In this document: piece after piece, positions 22,668-24,240 of the stretch
Position numbering within the stretch: the first letter of the stretch is position 1
Layout of the letters: every line of letters begins with the position of its first letter
Assembly: GCA_019418225.1 (NCBI GenBank)
Contig: DYCF01000059.1
Coordinates: 1 to 24,240, forward strand
Reading direction: 5' to 3'
DNA from: Clostridiales bacterium
GTDB taxonomy: Bacteria; Bacillota; Clostridia; Lachnospirales; Cellulosilyticaceae
Length of the DNA: 24,240 bases
Notes under the pieces: generated by a model
Seen by the model: only the letters and a program-made list of their open reading frames with translations
What the model was told of the DNA's origin: nothing
Databases searched by the model: none
Position numbers and translations under genes: made by a program

Positions 22668-23075
22668 TTATCTAAGTGAATATTTTCCTAAGAGTGCTGT
22701 ACGATATTGTTCATCTTCTAGAACTTTAGAAAGCGGAATGTTAAAGGTATTAGCAATAGCACCTAAATAAAAAAGTACACGCCCCATTTCTTTAGAGATA
22801 AGTTCTTCACAGGCAGGACATAAGGTACCATTTACATGTGTACTAAGAAGTGTACGAACTTCATCTAAAGAAACTTCTTCTGTAATAGGATAAGGTTGTT
22901 TTGAAGCATTAATTGTAATGCAACCACAAGTGGTTGAAGCCTTAGAAATGGCACGGCAAAGATGTGTACAAGCATCTTGAAGTTTAGTTGTTTGATCGAG
23001 AATACTCTTGTTGCGAATAAGGACAGTATCTATAAAGTCTTGAAAGTCTTTAAGTTCACTGCTATTAGTAGCCAT
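22668..23075 (-). CDS. conserved clostridial protein of unknown function (possibly DUF1573-labelled)
   Basis: The protein is 135 aa, soluble and helical. It has a start SSELKDFQDFIDTVLIRNKSILDQTTKLQDA, a central Cys-bearing STTCGCITINASKQ (about 47-60), LCPACEELISKEMGRVLFYLGAIANTFNI (about 85-113) and a GKYSLR end. Cysteines 36, 39-40 region, CGC and CPAC could bind a metal or cluster. The EMGRVLFYLGAIAN helix resembles MazG-like pyrophosphatase helices, but the catalytic EExxE pair is not evident. I recall homologues throughout Clostridia annotated only as a domain of unknown function (DUF1573 in some). The ATG at 23075 has AAAGGAG 6-7 nt upstream. Single gene. Confidence 0.75.
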   Translation of the reverse strand: MATNSSELKDFQDFIDTVLIRNKSILDQTTKLQDACTHLCRAISKASTTCGCITINASKQPYPITEEVSLDEVRTLLSTHVNGTLCPACEELISKEMGRVLFYLGAIANTFNIPLSKVLEDEQYRTALLGKYSLR

Positions 23076-23254
23076 TGTAATCTCCTTTCTAATAATAAAG
23101 CTACCTTATTAATATAGGATGCTTTTTAGGGTTTTATTTATTATAACATACTAAAAGATTCTGATAAATACAAAAAGGAAAATATTAGTGTAAATATAAA
23201 AGTATGATATAAATTGGTCTTTCCTATTTGATAACACATATGTTAACTTAGATA

Positions 23255-23283
23255 TGTACAAATATGATGAAATTTGATATAAT
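23255..23283 (+). promoter_or_regulatory. candidate promoter of the YgjP-family gene
   Basis: TGTACA (23255-23260) and a consensus TATAAT (23278-23283) are 17 nt apart, 55 nt before the ATG. Confidence 0.5.
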
Positions 23284-23338
23284 AAACAATGTTTGTTCTA
23301 AGAATTAAACATGGATAAAAAAATGAAGGGGTACTAAA

Positions 23339-24037
23339 ATGAAACTACACTTTGATTACAAAGGCACCAAAATAACCTATGAGCTAACCTATAAAAAAAC
23401 TAGAGCAATCTCCATTAATATTGATGCTGATGGAAAAGTTAGTGTAATCGCTCCAATAGGAACATCAGTATTTGCGGTTATGGATAAGATTAAAGGCAAT
23501 GCACCTTGGATTCTTAGTAAGCTCGCAAATAATGCAGTAGAGATTAGAGAAACCAAAGAACCTGAATTATTAGAGCAATATACTTATTTAGGCAAAAACT
23601 ATGGTCTAGAGATTGTAAAAGTAGATGAAGCACCTATTAAAGTAAAAATGGTAAGAGGCAAATTTGTTATAGAAACAAATACAGAAAATAAAGCTGAGAT
23701 TCGAAATGCAATTATTTTATGGTATAAAGATAAAGTTGAAGCCAAAATTAAAGAAAGATTAAAAGTATATAAAGAATCATTTGAGATTATTCCAACAGAG
23801 ATTGAAGTGGCAGATGACAATAAAGTTTTCTTCCGTGCAAATGATAAAGTTATTTTTGCTAATGTAAGATTAGGGATGGTAACAGTAGATGTTATGGATT
23901 ATGTTATTGTAAGTAGCTTATGCCACATTAATACAGAAGATAAAGAAGCAGCTTTAGCTAAGTTAAAAGAACTTCTTCCAAACTATGAAAAAAGTGCACA
24001 ATGGATTGAAGAAAATAAAAATCAATTAAGCTTATAA
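23339..24037 (+). CDS. YgjP/DUF45-family protein with degenerate metallopeptidase site
   Basis: The protein is 232 aa, the length of YgjP-like (WLM/DUF45) putative metallopeptidases, and has their full layout: an N-terminal beta region (ITYELTYKKTRAISINI, VSVIAPIGTS), a helical stretch (RNAIILWYKDKVEAKIKERL, about 122-141), then VMDYVIVSSLCHI and a LLPNYEKSAQWIEEN tail. In active relatives the core reads VVHELCHL with a further His in NHSKEFW. Here it is VSSLCHI (192-193 Ser-Ser in place of His-Glu, only H196 kept) and NTEDKEAA; the usual RWGSC is also lost. It is probably a non-catalytic paralogue. The frame is intact and AAGGGG precedes the ATG, so it is not a decayed gene. Confidence 0.8.
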   Translation: MKLHFDYKGTKITYELTYKKTRAISINIDADGKVSVIAPIGTSVFAVMDKIKGNAPWILSKLANNAVEIRETKEPELLEQYTYLGKNYGLEIVKVDEAPIKVKMVRGKFVIETNTENKAEIRNAIILWYKDKVEAKIKERLKVYKESFEIIPTEIEVADDNKVFFRANDKVIFANVRLGMVTVDVMDYVIVSSLCHINTEDKEAALAKLKELLPNYEKSAQWIEENKNQLSL

Positions 24038-24043
24038 AATGTG

Positions 24044-24073
24044 TTGACAAATAGTAATACAATCTAGTATAAT
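24044..24073 (+). promoter_or_regulatory. rRNA-type promoter P1
   Basis: Consensus TTGACA (24044-24049) and TATAAT (24068-24073) with an 18-nt spacer, starting only 7 nt after the YgjP-family stop codon. Confidence 0.85.
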
Positions 24074-24122
24074 TCTTTGAGTCAGCACATTAACTGGGCT
24101 GCAAATGAAAGAAAATTAAAAC

Positions 24123-24151
24123 TTGACAAGTAACAAGTAAGTTGATATACT
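24123..24151 (+). promoter_or_regulatory. rRNA-type promoter P2
   Basis: Consensus TTGACA (24123-24128) and TATACT (24146-24151) with a 17-nt spacer, 79 nt after P1. Tandem near-consensus promoters at this spacing are typical of Firmicute rrn operons. Confidence 0.85.
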
Positions 24152-24160
24152 AGTCGAGTA

Positions 24161-24240
24161 TCGTACTTTGAAAACTGAACACAATTAATGATAGATTTTA
24201 GTAAACTATAGCAATATAGTTTGCGCCTAACGATAAATGT
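24161..24240 (+). other. leader of a probable rRNA operon (boxA-like site and hairpin)
   Basis: ACTTTGAAAACTGAACA (about 24165-24181) resembles the CTTTGAAAACTAAAC boxA-type antitermination site found before Firmicute 16S genes. A perfect 8-bp hairpin AAACTATA-GCAA-TATAGTTT follows at 24203-24222. The mature 16S start is not inside the window, so the downstream gene is inferred. Confidence 0.7.

Overview
The window reads as chromosome of a low-GC, spore-forming anaerobic Firmicute, most likely a Lachnospiraceae/Clostridia member (Cellulosilyticum-like is my guess from gene content, not proven). The reasons are strong AT richness, AGGAGG-type ribosome sites, GTG starts, Rex, a GerS-type lipoprotein beside alr, a clostridial ferredoxin and an rRNA-type leader at the right edge.

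Region 1 (1-4650) is an accessory stress region. A DUF218 membrane protein is followed by an FMN-binding PPOX-family gene, a convergent HxlR-type regulator with an N-terminal Cys, and a likely operon of a class M sirtuin (SirTM-type), a zinc macrodomain protein and an iron-sulfur flavoprotein. The same dyad sits at the same distance from the promoters of the PPOX gene and the sirtuin operon, which suggests one HxlR regulon with a redox theme.

Region 2 (4690-7782) has an ABC-F ATPase (YdiF-like) divergent from rex. A fragment of an MFS transporter abuts the ABC-F stop codon in the same frame.

Region 3 (7790-13878) opens with copies of a ~110 bp dispersed palindromic repeat. A long, tightly packed operon follows: coiled-coil protein, acpS, bifunctional nnr, CBS-pair protein, GerS-like lipoprotein, alr, a MazE-type antitoxin that appears to lack its ribbon-helix-helix domain, and mazF. 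Much of this order (acpS, LolA-fold lipoprotein, alr, antitoxin, toxin) is shared with Bacillus subtilis.

Region 4 (13879-19600) has a zinc-ribbon/coiled-coil gene, clpC (no ctsR, mcsA or mcsB in the window), a small conserved beta-rich protein, a radA variant, and a convergent [4Fe-4S] ferredoxin.

Region 5 (19602-24240) holds an AbgT-family transporter with a clear promoter flanked by 14-nt direct repeats, a Nudix hydrolase whose terminator begins inside its last codons, another repeat copy, a small Cys-containing clostridial protein, and a YgjP-family protein that has lost its HExxH zinc site. Two strong tandem promoters and a boxA-like leader then run off the right edge, most probably into an rRNA operon.

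The most noteworthy items are the SirTM/macrodomain/flavoprotein module with its shared operator, the RHH-less MazE, the dispersed repeat family, and the catalytically degenerate YgjP. No CRISPR array, prophage, intact insertion sequence or tRNA gene was seen.
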